64,000 nucleotides of DNA. Source: Physcia stellaris (Eukaryota; Ascomycota; Lecanoromycetes; Caliciales; Physciaceae). Each line of letters begins with the position of its first letter. Position 1 is the first letter of the stretch. The stretch covers positions 310,001-374,000 of the forward strand of contig JABSSW010000001.1 in assembly GCA_018902385.1 (NCBI GenBank), in the 5' to 3' direction. The position numbers and the translations under genes are program-made. Of this stretch, positions 11,676 to 22,508 are shown one piece after another. The notes beneath the pieces were generated by a model that saw nothing but the letters and a program-made list of their open reading frames with translations, did no database searches and was not told where the DNA came from.

Positions 11676-12114
11676 GATGTGAGCAAAAGACAATTGAACA
11701 AGAGACCTCTGGATCTTCAGGAAGTCGACAGTAGAGAGGCAAAGTCTACAGCTTGAAATAGAGAACGAGAAGGGGACAACAATATATACGTTGAGCTCTC
11801 GATGATCAACGTCGTAGTCCGAGGTGAACTATCGTCATAGATCACGAAAGCGAGCTAAGAAAACCCTTGCCAGGCTCGCCATTGACTTACATCCTCATTG
11901 TCGCCGGTTCTCCTCGATTCGAATAAAGCTAGTCGTGCAAAAAGTGTCTTAGAGCTCAAGCTGCTTTCCGCAATCCGATGTTTGAAGTCGGGATGAATGT
12001 AGGTGGTCAGGAAATCTTCCAAGGCGAGCCAGGGTCGTAGGGCTGACCAAGGCCTCAAATTTCGCGACTTTCCATTATTTTTTCCCCTCCCTCCAGTAGC
12101 CATGGACCTCAAGA
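11676..12114. promoter_or_regulatory. Divergent upstream region of the SDR gene and sam35
   Basis: These ~440 bp separate two divergent starts and should hold both promoters. A short upstream ORF begins at 12102 and overlaps the sam35 start; it is listed separately. Confidence 0.45.
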
Positions 12115-12128
12115 ATGTCACAGGATGA
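12102..12128 (+). promoter_or_regulatory. Upstream ORF overlapping the sam35 start codon
   Basis: An ATG in strong context (GCCATGG) opens an eight-codon frame (MDLKNVTG) that ends at 12126-12128, past the sam35 ATG at 12115. Scanning ribosomes would meet this ATG first. It could reduce sam35 translation, or transcription could start downstream of it. Confidence 0.5.
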
Positions 12129-13165
12129 CAAGACAACCCCCGAGAACAAGACACAGGCCAACACTACCGAGCCATCCTCCAAGTCGTCAAGCTCTAAACC
12201 CAAACCATGGTTTGATACACCAGCTCCTGTAAAACGCCTTTTCGGTCGATTCCCACTGCAGACCTATGCGCCGAACCACCTCCCACTACGAACGGCCGTC
12301 GACCGGAGTCGAAACAATCTCTACATCTTTACGACGGATGAGGCAGCCGGAAGCGGGGCCCCGTCCTTCAATCCCAGCTGTCTGAAATGGCAGGTATGCT
12401 CACCAAAAAGCCACCGAGCAGGAAAGTTGGGTGCTGATCAACGAGACAGGCATATTTGAAATTCACGGGGATTGAACATGCGACAGTCGCCTCGAACAAC
12501 CACGCGTCTCCCAGCGGAGCTCTTCCTTTCCTCCTACCCGCTTCGCCAGCTCCTCGGAGCGAGTCAACGCTTCCAATCCCTTCCAATAAGCTCCAGCACT
12601 GGATCTCTGAAAGATCAGCTTCACGAGAAGAGTCATCGGATATGCGCTATGGGGCCTATCTATCCTTACTAGACAATCGGATCCGTAACGCATGGGCAAG
12701 CACAGCTTTCAGGTCTAGTTTGCAACAAAGCTAATTCCCGTGCGATAGCTCTATGCCCTATACCTCACGCCCTCGAATTTCGATTCCGTGGCGAAACCGC
12801 GCTACATTCTCCCCACCTGCAGCAATCCGCTCGTAAGACAGACAATCTCGTATCAGCTCCGTCAGGCCGCAGCAACCGAGCTACTGAAGCAGTCACCCGC
12901 GATTGACGTCGAGTCGCTGTTCCGGGACGCTGAGAAGGCTTGGGAGGCGTTATCTGAGCTTCTTGGGGACGATGGGTATTTCTTTGCGGAGGAGACTCCT
13001 GGACTGTTTGATGCGAGTGTCTTCGCGTACACGCACTTACTGCTGAGCGAAACCATGGGTTGGAAAGATAAGAAGTTAGCGGATGCGTTGGCGAAACATG
13101 ATAACTTGGTTCGTCATAGCGAGAGGATCTCCCACAAATATTTCGATGAGATAGAGCCTGCATAG
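12115..13165 (+). CDS. sam35: Metaxin-like SAM complex subunit Sam35
   Basis: This is a peripheral subunit of the sorting and assembly machinery that inserts beta-barrel proteins in the mitochondrial outer membrane. Exons 12115-12393, 12450-12695 and 12749-13165 give 313 residues. Family features are WFDTPAPVKRLFGRFPLQTY near residue 30, PSFNPSCLKWQ at the end of exon 1, SNNHASPSGALPFLLP (metaxin GST-N-like) and, near the C-terminus, GLFDASVFAYTHLLL (GST-C-like). Intron 1 is a normal 56-bp GT-AG intron. Intron 2 (12696-12748) must use a GC donor (TGG|GCAAGC) to join RNAW to LYALYL in frame; the nearby GT donor leads to a stop. The first ATG upstream (12102) opens a different short frame. Confidence 0.88.
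12696..12748 (+). other. GC-AG intron in sam35
   Basis: The intron starts GCAAGC after TGG and ends GATAG, with a GCTAAT branch-like site. It is the only model that keeps RNAW joined to LYALYL at phase 0. The alternative GT at 12712 gives a frame that stops after about 30 codons. Confidence 0.75.
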
Positions 13166-13350
13166 CTGAAGAGCAAGGATAAAAATTGCACGTTCATAAC
13201 CTGTGCTTGGCTTTGATAAGAGACGTCTTCCAGACATGCTCATACATATTTTCCCCTTGGTATACCTCCACAACGCCACGCCGTTTCCTCGAACTCCCTG
13301 GCTATGCGAAACTCTTATCGTACAAGCTGTCCCAGCTCTACCGCCCCTTC

Positions 13351-14327
13351 TCAGGCTAGGCTCGCACCATATGGCGCACTCTCTCTCAAATCCTCCACAA
13401 GATCTTCCACATTAGGTAGATACTTTCCTAGTAGCCTTTGTTTCTCCACCGTTGTCCTAGTCGCTTCCTTCGCTGCTTCCCCTGGACCATTGATACTCTT
13501 ATCCGAGGACGCTCCAAGTCGTTTGCTCGGGCTTCGTTGGAGTCCGCCACTGCTCTGCCGGCTTCCCACACCGCAATAAGGGGTTTCCGGCATGAGGTAA
13601 AAGTACAGGAACTCCATAAGTTTCATTTTCACTTCTCTGCTTGTGCTTCGAGACTTGAAGAGCGATGTGACTGTCAGCAAACCATCAAGGTTTTCGAAAG
13701 TGCGGGTGTTGGCAGGAGTTTCGAGGAGCGCCGTGACGAGCGTCAGCAGAGTCGAGGATTGAATTGCTGGACACGAGGAAGGGTCGAGGAGGTCGAGGAG
13801 GAGCTGCGAGGTCTATCAGCACAGACCACGTTACGAAAGCCGGGAGGACTTACGTTCATGTAGATTTCGCGGGCGAAGAGTGAGCGTGATGGTGGATGTA
13901 TGAGAAGTACACCATGGAGAAGATCAAGCGTCGATACGATGAGGAGGTCGTTTTGGCCATCTATGATGTGCGGTTAGCCTCCATCGACACCACCAACATG
14001 AACACTGAAGAACGTACTGCTCCCTTTGCCCAGAAGTCTCTCCAAGCAGGCAATAAGCCGTATCCCAACATTCCATTCAAATCCTTCCTGTAATTTGAAA
14101 AACTCGCGAAAAGCCGGATCATCTTTCAACGAAGACAGATCTTTGGGTGATTGTTCGGATGCGCCGCCGAGTGCTACTGATCTCCGTCTTTCTGCTGCCG
14201 TGGAGTTGGTGGACCTCGATAGACATATCTGTGCCAGCAAGCCTTCAACTTGTTTCAATCCTTTTCGAATCTTGACCCCGTCAAACGATGAGAGGTAGTC
14301 GAAAGACAAGGAGAGTAGAGACTCCAT
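13351..14327 (-). CDS. cdc14: Cdc14-family septation initiation network protein
   Basis: This matches the fission-yeast Cdc14 family (partner of the kinase Sid1 in the septation network), not the Cdc14 phosphatase. It is expected at the spindle pole body and needed for septum formation. Exons 14327-14018, 13960-13854 and 13803-13351 give 289 residues; introns are 57 and 50 bp. Conserved stretches are MESLLSLSFDYLSSFDGVKI, FFKLQEGFEWN, LLIVSTLDLLHGVLLIHPPS, SLFAREIYMN|LLLDLLDP, LLTLVTALLETPANTRTFE and FKSRSTSREVKMKLMEFLYF. The C-terminal ~60 residues after YLMPETP are Ser-rich with a final helix. The gene is convergent with sam35 (185 bp apart). Confidence 0.9.
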
Positions 14328-15550
14328 TGGTGGCTTATGCAAGTGGTATTGCTATGAGGTACGGATTGATCGCATGTCCCCCTTTGCGGGTATTTGTTGA
14401 CTTTTTGAGCTGTTGGCTGGACAGCCGAAATGAGGGTTGAGGTTGCTTTATTAAACCCGCCTTGGCGACCTTGAAATACATCACGGTCTGATCAATTCAG
14501 GATGATCACTGAGAGTAACTCTGCTGACTACTTCTTTTATCCTACTAGAGTAGAGCCTGCGAATCATGGTGAAGCTCGCAGAGCATGAGAGGAGTGTTGC
14601 CACGAAGACGATCGGTGAAACAGGCGAGTATGAGCCAGGACACGAACATGGAAACCGTGCTGAACGCGCTGTATTGAGGTCTTATCACCTCGTGACTGGG
14701 TAATCTGTACGGAGTAACAGAATCCCGTTGATAGCACAAAGGTCAGAACTCGCCGCGTCTGCAGATGGGCGTGATGGGCTCTCGCTGCTGCATATGAGGG
14801 TGGGTACCCTGGGAGCATGAATGGCTTATTACGCGGCATACGGGGCTGGAGCTGCCAGTGCTAGGATTGTGTGCCTGATGCCGACTATGTGAGTGCGCAC
14901 CTCGTTCGGACACAAGTTCATGTGTTTGTTGAAGAGCATGTTGCTGCTACTCCGTACTTCGGTGAGATGTTCACGAAAAGGAACTCAGAGTCCTTATCAG
15001 AAGTCAGAGTGCCTGAACTGTAAAAAGTCGGATCGAGAAGGGCCTGAATGCAGAATCGATCGATTCAGCGTGAACGAGTTCGACTGTGCAGTATCTGGGC
15101 TCAGCGTATGGGGGGCTTCAGGATGATAGAGTTCGAGTCTTCCAGAAGCCTGATTAGAAGGGCTAAGCGAGAGGCTTGGCACCAAGCAGGCATATGTACA
15201 ACGGCACTTCTACCTTCGTGGAATCAACCAAGCACTGAAAAAGCAATGCGACGAATGCATGGTCTGACGGAGAATTGAAGCACTACTGAAGCGTGCAGAC
15301 TTATGGCTGCAGCTTTGGCATGTGATTCCGATCATGTCTCCACCAAGCCGAGCGTCTTGTCAACAACCACTCACCAGTGCCGCACTCTTTCTCTTCTGCT
15401 TCATGTGTAGCCGCGTCAACAATAGCGTCACATGAGCAATATCTTGTCGTACGCAGTAGGTTGTTTGTATTCTAACCTTATCTACTAAAAGGTCCATCTT
15501 TTCTCAGTCCTCCGTCAGCTTTAGGCACTCTCTAGAGCAAGGTTCGCGTC
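14328..15550. other. Intergenic region between cdc14 and ggs1
   Basis: About 1.2 kb lie between two divergent starts, so both promoters should be here. No protein-like reading frame, repeat or RNA gene could be supported. Confidence 0.45.
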
Positions 15551-16801
15551 ATGGTTTCCGAGCAATTCCAGTCTCCTAATGCCATTCCTCCAAGAACCAG
15601 CTCATCTGGTCTTGCTGCGAGCTTCCTTACCTCTTCTAGCCCTGGGCGACCCCAGTCCCCTACCAAGCCGGTCCTCAAACCTGTCCCTGAAGGCGACTGG
15701 ATAGCTCAGCGCCGAAAACTACATACCACTTCTGCCTCTCTGGATCTCATCTCTTCGGATGCGTTACGCAGGAAAGATGGCGTTATCAAGAACATTAATG
15801 GGCGAGACTGGTCACCGGAAAAGGAGAAGATCCTGCTCGGACCCTTTGAATACATGTACGATCATCCTGGGAAGAACCTAAGGAAATTATTGATCACTTC
15901 ATTCAACGCGTGGCTCAAGGTGCCCGACGAGAGTCTCGCCATAATCACAAAAGTTGTTGGCATGTTACATACGGCGTCCCTTCTGTGGGTCCTCTGGCAT
16001 TGTAACGGCTTCAATAAGCCGAGCTAACTACACAATAGAGTTGACGATGTGGAGGATTCCTCTGTTCTCAGAAGGGGCATACCGGTTGCACATAGCATCT
16101 TTGGTACAGCGCAAACAATCAACTCAGCCAACTACATATATTTTCAAGCCCTGCAAGAGCTGGTAAAGCTCAACAATCCAATGGTTGTCCAGATCTATAC
16201 GGACGAACTGATCAACCTACATCGGGGTCAAGGAATGGACTTGTTCTGGCGTGACACGTTGACATGCCCAAACGAAGAAGACTATCTTGAGATGGTGGGC
16301 AACAAGACTGGTGGGCTGTTCCGCTTGGCGATCAAGCTGATGCAAGCGGAGAGCAACAGTGACAAGTGAGCCGTCTTTTCTGCTTCTCTTGGTATGGCTA
16401 TTAACGTTTCACGCAGAGACTATGTTCCCTTAGTCAATCTTATCGGTGGACTCTTCCAAATTCGCGACGACTACCTCAATCTTGCCTCAACCGAATACAC
16501 CTCCAACAAGGGCTTCTGCGAGGATTTGACAGAGGGGAAATTCTCCTTTCCGATTATCCACAGCATCCGTACCAACCCGTCAAATCTCCAACTCATCAAC
16601 ATACTCAAGCAGAAAACGACGGATGAAGAAGTCAAGAGATATGCGGTGGCATATATGAAATCTACTGGAAGCTTTGACTACTGTCGAAAGATAATGAGAG
16701 ACTTGCACGCGAAAAGCGTCGCGATGCTTGATGAAATGGATGAAGGGACAGGAGCTGGAGATGGATTGAGATCGTTTATGGAAAAAATGGTTGTTGATTA
16801 G
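15551..16801 (+). CDS. ggs1: Geranylgeranyl diphosphate synthase
   Basis: This trans-prenyltransferase makes C20 geranylgeranyl diphosphate from farnesyl and isopentenyl diphosphate, for protein prenylation, carotenoids and diterpenes. Exons 15551-15984, 16039-16365 and 16417-16801 give 381 residues; introns are 54 bp (GCTAAC branch point) and 51 bp. The first Asp-rich motif is DDVED in [13 protein letters not shown], restored only by splicing intron 1. [10 protein letters not shown] follows, and the second Asp-rich motif is the DDYLN form ([13 protein letters not shown]) typical of GGPP synthases. [17 protein letters not shown] is also conserved. The first ~80 residues are Ser/Pro-rich and not conserved. 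No terpene cyclase or P450 lies nearby, so this is more likely the housekeeping enzyme (al-3/BTS1 type) than a cluster copy. Confidence 0.93.
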
Positions 16802-17759
16802 CTTACCGAGCTCGAGACTCGGGGGCGTTGATGTGACTCATAATGTCAGACACTTCTGGATAAGATTCTATATGGATAAATGTCTTGGGAATATCTCAAT
16901 ATGTTCCTCATGTCTGAATTTTGGCGTTTTTCAGATCCAAAGTCTTGCAAGGGGATGAGAAGAGTCATTTGGTAGACCTTGTAATGAACTCCGCTCCGCC
17001 AGGGATGTGGCAAAAGAGACTTTGCATGTATACAAGCAGTGGAGCTTTCCTGCCATCTAAGGTTGCTAGAGTGGAACTCTGGAAGCGTGAGAGACTGTTA
17101 AAATTCTATATATAGCAGCACTTGGCCTTTTCCGGACCCTGATAATGGCACATGCGAGCGATAAGGCGATAAGCTTAAGGCGATGGAAGCTGTCTCAATT
17201 TTTCATCATGGCTACACGTTTGATTTGCAGCTCTCCGTCAAAGCTTTGCGACAATATCTCCTTCGGATCTTCTTCGGATGGCCGAGGCTTCGAAGTGACT
17301 CGCTCACCTCGTACCTGACTATCCCAGTGTTCTTGACTTAGCGGCAGCTAGAACTAGAGTCTCCGCATGGCGAACAAGGAAAGGCCATTCAACGTCAGAG
17401 CCGTGGGTGGCTCTCCCCACCTGTGCTGCTGCCGTGATCGTAAAGAGGATGATAGTCATCGCTAACTTTTCTTTCCCTCTCTCTTCCTATCTCTTCATCG
17501 ATATACAAAACTCTCAATTAGCTTCGCATGTATTAGTCTGTCCAGTCTTTGCTGCACCATCGCTTTGTCTAAGAACAAATTACTGTCTTATCCTTTTCTC
17601 TCACTCGTTTCATTCGCTAGACACATTCTTTGTCCCAGTCATCGCTCAATCCGGCTTGCTGTACGAGTTCACTTTGACTTGAGATTCATATACCCTTGGT
17701 ATCTTATGCCCGAATCTTGAATGTAATTAAATTTTGGACGTTCACATTCTCTCACCACC
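16802..17759. other. Intergenic region with pyrimidine-rich leader
   Basis: No gene is seen in these ~960 bp. The right part (about 17460-17660) is rich in C and T, as is common for promoters and 5' leaders of highly expressed fungal genes, and lies just before the Prm10-like gene. Confidence 0.45.
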
Positions 17760-20516
17760 ATGGCTTCTCCGGAGCATTCTTTCACACCTGTATCAGCCGA
17801 GGCCCAAAGCTCGCAGGAGCAGAGTCCTGAGAGCAGTGCCCCAGTGTCGAGAGACAGTTCGAGACCTCCAAAGAAGAGGGGACGTATCCACTGGCAGCCT
17901 GAAGGCGAGTCAATGGATACCCAGAAGCAAAAGTCAACGTTCAATCTCCGGGATCACAGTTCGCCTCCGACGGCCGAGCCCTCAAAGCCATTGCCCAAAG
18001 CCACAAGGAGTGACTCTAAAGCCACAAGGAGCGGAAGCGTGAGCCCTAAGCGCCGGAGTAGCATTTCTCACGAGGTTTCCGAAATGTTAAAGAGTCTACC
18101 TATACCAAAACCTTCTGTCCTCAAGCGATCCTCAAGCGATGTTTCGGAGAAAGACGTGAATGGATTAGATGGCGTAGTAGAGGAAGATGATGATAACATG
18201 GATGAACAAGCTTATGGGAAAGCTATGGCTGAACGCACGGCTCTATCAAATGCTCAGCGACTCTCACGTGACTTGGGTATCAAATCCGCCCCCGGGTCAC
18301 AACTACCATCGCCTGCGAGATCACCCCCTCCGTCTCCCTCCGGATCAGATCAACCGCCTCTCAATTTAGAAGATATACCCTTGGAAAGACTTACCACTAG
18401 AAGACAATATGGCATCGAGGATGATACGGATACAGAGGAAAGTGGTGATGGTCAAACCCACAAGAAAAAGAAAAGCCGGTTCCACAACGCTGCTAGACGT
18501 TTGATACGACGTCATACTGGCAAAGATGCTGGCTTCAATCTATTCAGGATACCAGCGGCAGCGTCATCGCAAACAAGTCTTCGTTCTGGACATGTTACGC
18601 CGGAGCGTGAACGAGACTATGAGCATTATGTACCAAGGCCGAAGGCTTACAATGAAGGAATCTTATCGTCTCTTTTAAGATTATACAACGAGCAGGATGC
18701 AGGGGCAGCCAAATCGAGCCAACCCCTCCAGAGCCTGAATCCTAAATTTTCTGCCAGTAAAGATTCACTTTTTGGAGCACCATCCTCAGGTGCTGCGACC
18801 CCTTCTACATCCAAGGCGGCCTCCGGCCAGGCGACACCGAAACATCAGAAATGGTACTACAAGGATCAAAGCCCATCAGCGACACCATCAATCGCGGATC
18901 TCGTCAGCTCTTCAAGGAGCCTCGCGCAGCCGACCGCTGCGCCTTTGACCAAAGCTGAGGAATCTACACCAGCAGTTCAAGGCAAGAAAGCTGGAATGAG
19001 ACCTCAGCCAAAACATAGGAGTAGCAGTCAGAGGCTGAGTACATTGTTTACCATGGCCAAAGCACCCAAACCCAGTGACGACGAGTTCAAAGTCCATCTT
19101 CACGTTGCAAATGTGTTGAAGCGGCATCAATACTTATTGAAGCTCTGCAAAGCTTTGATGAGCTATGGAGCGCCCACTCATCGATTAGAGGAGTATATGC
19201 GGATGTCTGCCAGAGTACTCGAGGTTGAAGGGCAATTCCTGTATATCCCTGGCTGCATGATCATTTCTTTCGACGATTCTGGAACCCACACCACAGAGGT
19301 CAGGATCGTCCGGACAGCTCAAGGCGTGCATCTCGGCAAACTCCGAGATGCTCATGAGATTTACAAAGAGGTTGTGCATGACCTGATAGACCTCGATGAA
19401 GCAATGGCAAGGCTTGACGAGGTGGTTAGAGCAAAAGACAAATATCCTCCGTGGTTTTTGGTATTTGTGTACGGCCTAGCCAGTGCGTGCGTGGGCCCTT
19501 TCGCCTTTGGGGCTCGCCCAATCGATCTACCGATCGCCTTCTTCCTCGGATGCCTTTTGGGGATAATGCAACTCATCATAGCTCCAAAATCCGAGCTTTA
19601 CTCCAATATATTCGAAATCACGGCTGCAGTCCTTACAAGCTTCCTCGCTCGCGCTTTTGGTTCGATACGGAACGGAGAGATGTTCTGTTTTTCTGCCTTG
19701 GCCCAATCCGCGATCGCTCTCATCCTGCCTGGGTACATTGTCCGTAAGTCATTCATTCCCAAATCTCAATGTCCTGCTCCCTTGACGCAATGCTAATATC
19801 AATCAGTCTGCGGGTCCCTCGAGCTCCAATCCCGCAATATCGTCGCCGGCTCCGTCCGCATGGTCTACGCAGTCATTTACTCCCTCTTCCTCGGCTTCGG
19901 TATCACCATCGGAACCTCCTTCTACGGCGGCATCTCCTCCAACGCAACCTCAGACATAGTCTGCCGCACCACTAACCCCACCTGGTACCCATTCATCTTC
20001 GTCCCGCCCTTCACCCTCTGCCTCATCGTCATCAACCAGGGCAAATTCAAGCAGATGCCCGTCATGCTCGCCATTGCTTTCGTCGGATACATCGTCAATC
20101 ACTACTCCGCGCTTCGTTTCAAATCAAACGCCCAGATCGCAAACACCCTCGGCGCGCTCGCAGTCGGTGTCCTGGGGAATCTCTACTCCCGCCTTCGTCA
20201 CGGTCTCGCTGCCGCGGCTCTTCTGCCCGCCATCTTCGTCCAGGTGCCCTCCGGTCTCGCCGCCTCGGGGAGTCTGGTCTCTGGTGTTACTTCGGCGAAT
20301 CAAATCACGAATCAAAGTGTGAACGGGACGCGGCCGCATGGCACGACGACTGTAAGCGGGGGCTCCGGGGTAGGAGTGGGCGATGTGAATAGTATGGTGC
20401 TTAACGTGGGGTATAGCATGATTCAAGTCGCGATTGGCATTACGGTGGGCTTGTTTCTGAGTGCGTTGGTGGTGTATCCGTTTGGGAAGCGGAGGAGTGG
20501 GCTGTTCAGTTTTTGA
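17760..20516 (+). CDS. Prm10/ThrE-family membrane protein
   Basis: This belongs to the threonine/serine exporter (ThrE) superfamily, the group of yeast pheromone-regulated Prm10. A transport role is inferred from bacterial ThrE and not shown for fungi. Exons 17760-19743 and 19807-20516, with a 63-bp intron holding GCTAAT, give 897 residues. The N-terminal ~430 residues are disordered, Ser/Pro-rich and basic in places. The ThrE_1 part begins near residue 440 (FKVHLHVANVLKRHQYLLKL, LMSYGAPTHRLEEYM, PGCMIISFDD). Hydrophobic segments follow (LVFVYGLASACVGPFAFG, SALAQSAIALILPGYIV). The second part (YAVIYSLFLGFGITIG, NTLGALAVGVLGNLYSR) is of ThrE_2 type and ends in a helix before PFGKRRSG. About ten membrane segments are seen. 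Confidence 0.88.
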
Positions 20517-21151
20517 TTTCGAGGATTAGTAGGGATATGGAAGAGAGAGGCTGGGATCTGTGATGTAGCATGATGGGTTTTCTGGAAACATTTTGAAGGG
20601 GCTTAGCGTGGCGTTTCGGGCTGGTGTGGTTATGTTTATTTATAATCTTGAGACCTTGAGAACTTGGGACCTTGAAGGTACAGGAAGACGCTTGGATGAT
20701 ATAGGTCTCTATGGAAAGAGAAACAATAATTCGAGAAATGTCAACCGGATTCGTCCTTCTTTGACTTGGATTCATTCGGTGGTATGAAAATGTCTGTGCA
20801 GCTTTTGTAATTACATCTTTATCTCGCAGAGAAGGGCGTCAGGATTGGCAATTCAGATTGACCGTTGATCTTGATCTTTGAAAAGAGAGAGAACTTTTGG
20901 ATTTCCCTGGGGGTCGGAGTCGCGAGAGTTTGATTCGATGGAAATAGGGTTAGAGTTTTTCAAGACCTGAAACCACTCCGCTCTGGAAAAATCGGGGTCT
21001 CATCTCACACAAACTGAATGAACCAACGAGAGCCCGGATTCGGAAACATGGCCAATCTAGAACTCCATTCATATCACATTACTCTCTGAATTCCATGGAC
21101 GGGTAAGCGTGATTTAATAAGTGATTCCTGTCTTCCATCCGCACTCAATAT
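20517..21151. other. Downstream region of the Prm10-like gene
   Basis: About 630 bp lie between the Prm10-like stop and the first inverted-repeat element. They include the likely 3' UTR. No reading frame is supported. Confidence 0.4.
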
Positions 21152-21409
21152 TAGGGAGGTTTTGCAACCCGCGGGTTAAACCGCGGGTTAACTTTTTGCC
21201 TTCCTGATCGAGCACACTTTTAATGAATTAGGAAGGAACTTACCACAGGCCTGTGGTTAATTAGCACAGGCCTGTGGTAATAAGCCGCGCGGGGTTAACG
21301 AATCAGGTTTAGTGACAGCCCAAACAGGAAGGTCGGATTTTTTCCGACAATCCCGAGAGTTAACAAGCACCACCTCAAAAGTTAACCCGCGGGTTGCAAA
21401 ACCTCCCTA
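21152..21409. mobile_element. MITE-like element with 26-bp terminal inverted repeats and TA duplication
   Basis: A 254-bp unit (21154-21407) is bounded by perfect 26-bp inverted repeats (21154-21179 and 21382-21407) that begin GGGAGGTTTTGCAACCCGCG. It is flanked on both sides by TA (21152-21153 and 21408-21409), the target duplication expected of Tc1/mariner-type insertion. It has no coding capacity. The left repeat carries an extra 12 bp (a second CCGCGGGTTAA block, 21180-21191) that the right repeat lacks. The interior holds two copies of the palindrome CACAGGCCTGTG (21245-21256 without its outer bases, and 21265-21276) and a GTCGGA/TCCGAC hairpin at 21332-21348. A MITE assignment is inferred from structure only; no transposase is present. 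Confidence 0.8.
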
Positions 21410-21431
21410 TTTAATTTTGTCGTTGGCGCAA

Positions 21432-21817
21432 CACTCGGGTGCATAAAGCTGTAGAATCCTTGGCATCGAAAAAATTAAACTTTCCCCCTCCCCCAGCAGT
21501 TCCCGCTTTTTGTTAGCGAAACCCTTACATAATTCTAAAAATACTGCTGTCAAGTCGCACTACTCAACGCTAAATTGAGCTTAAATTCTTGTACTCAAAT
21601 CCCTTTCGAACGTTGATTTTCAATTGATTACAGTACATTCAATAATATGTCAAATTTCATACAATTAAAGCGTCATACTATCAGAGTTACACTATATGTA
21701 TTGACATTAAATTTTTGAAACAAATACACCTGTTTTGATTGAGTTGGAAATTTTTGATGTTCGCGGGGAAGGGGAAAACTAAAAATTTTCGATTCTACAG
21801 CTTTCTGCACCCGAGTG
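21432..21817. mobile_element. Second inverted-repeat element, AT-rich, 386 bp
   Basis: The ends 21432-21458 and 21791-21817 are inverted copies matching at 26 of 27 positions; both begin CACTCGGGTGCA and continue AAAGCTGTAGAATC. Inside each repeat a looser second pair is seen: an A-rich stretch followed by TTTCCCCCTCCCCC on the left and GGGGAAGGGGAAAAC on the right. The middle is AT-rich with no reading frame. No clear target duplication is visible, so the superfamily is unknown. It starts 22 bp after the first element ends. Confidence 0.65.
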
Positions 21818-22508
21818 AAGGTGCACACCGTCAACGACGTGGACCGAATGTATGGAGAAGATGCATGTTTTCCATTCGATGCATTCGTGACCGCATTTGA
21901 ATACTAGGCGCTGCGCATCCTTAAGATGCTGAGGGTTTTCGTGCACAATCTGACGATGCACGTCGTCGCACCTTGTTCTGGGCACTGTGGGCAGGTGCAT
22001 CGATGCTTTTTGTTTTGATGCACCTCGCCCGATGCGTCGTTGACGATGCGTCAACTCTGACCGCAGCTACTGCTTGCACCAGTAGTCGTACAGTTGCTTT
22101 GCATCTTGCACACCACGTACTAGTAAGTAGACGACAATCTCATCTGATTGCCAATTGTATATCTAAAGTCATAGAATAGGGTGAGCGCATCAGCTGTCAT
22201 TGGACGAATAAATATAGCTAAGTACCTTCATGGAATACGATCAACAGCGGTTGGCGACTTTCGTGGATGAAAGGTGACCAGCTGCGGATGAATGACTCTT
22301 GCCCCAGCACGTTTCGGCTGTGGGTCGTGAAAGCCTCACCAGGCATCCAACTCAGCCTCACGTTTCTTCTCGTTGCATTTAAGGTCTTGCACCCCACATA
22401 CTCACCAGCACCTAATAGTAAAGACCCTCCGTAGCATTTTACCTTCCTAATGATCTCCTTCTTTTCGGTGAATCTGCCTCTACCTTCTACCTTACGCCAT
22501 CTGCTAAG
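21818..22508. promoter_or_regulatory. Upstream region of the NACHT-ankyrin gene
   Basis: About 690 bp lie between the second element and the NACHT-ankyrin start. The part 21840-22060 is rich in GATGC-type hexamers, and an 11-bp inverted pair CGTCAACGACG/CGTCGTTGACG sits at 21829-21839 and 22036-22046, possibly the trace of another decayed element. The right part should hold the promoter. Confidence 0.4.

Noticed and set aside
15551-20516. Terpenoid biosynthetic cluster around the GGPP synthase
   Set aside because: No cyclase, P450, prenyltransferase or cluster regulator is nearby; neighbours are Cdc14 and a Prm10-like protein.
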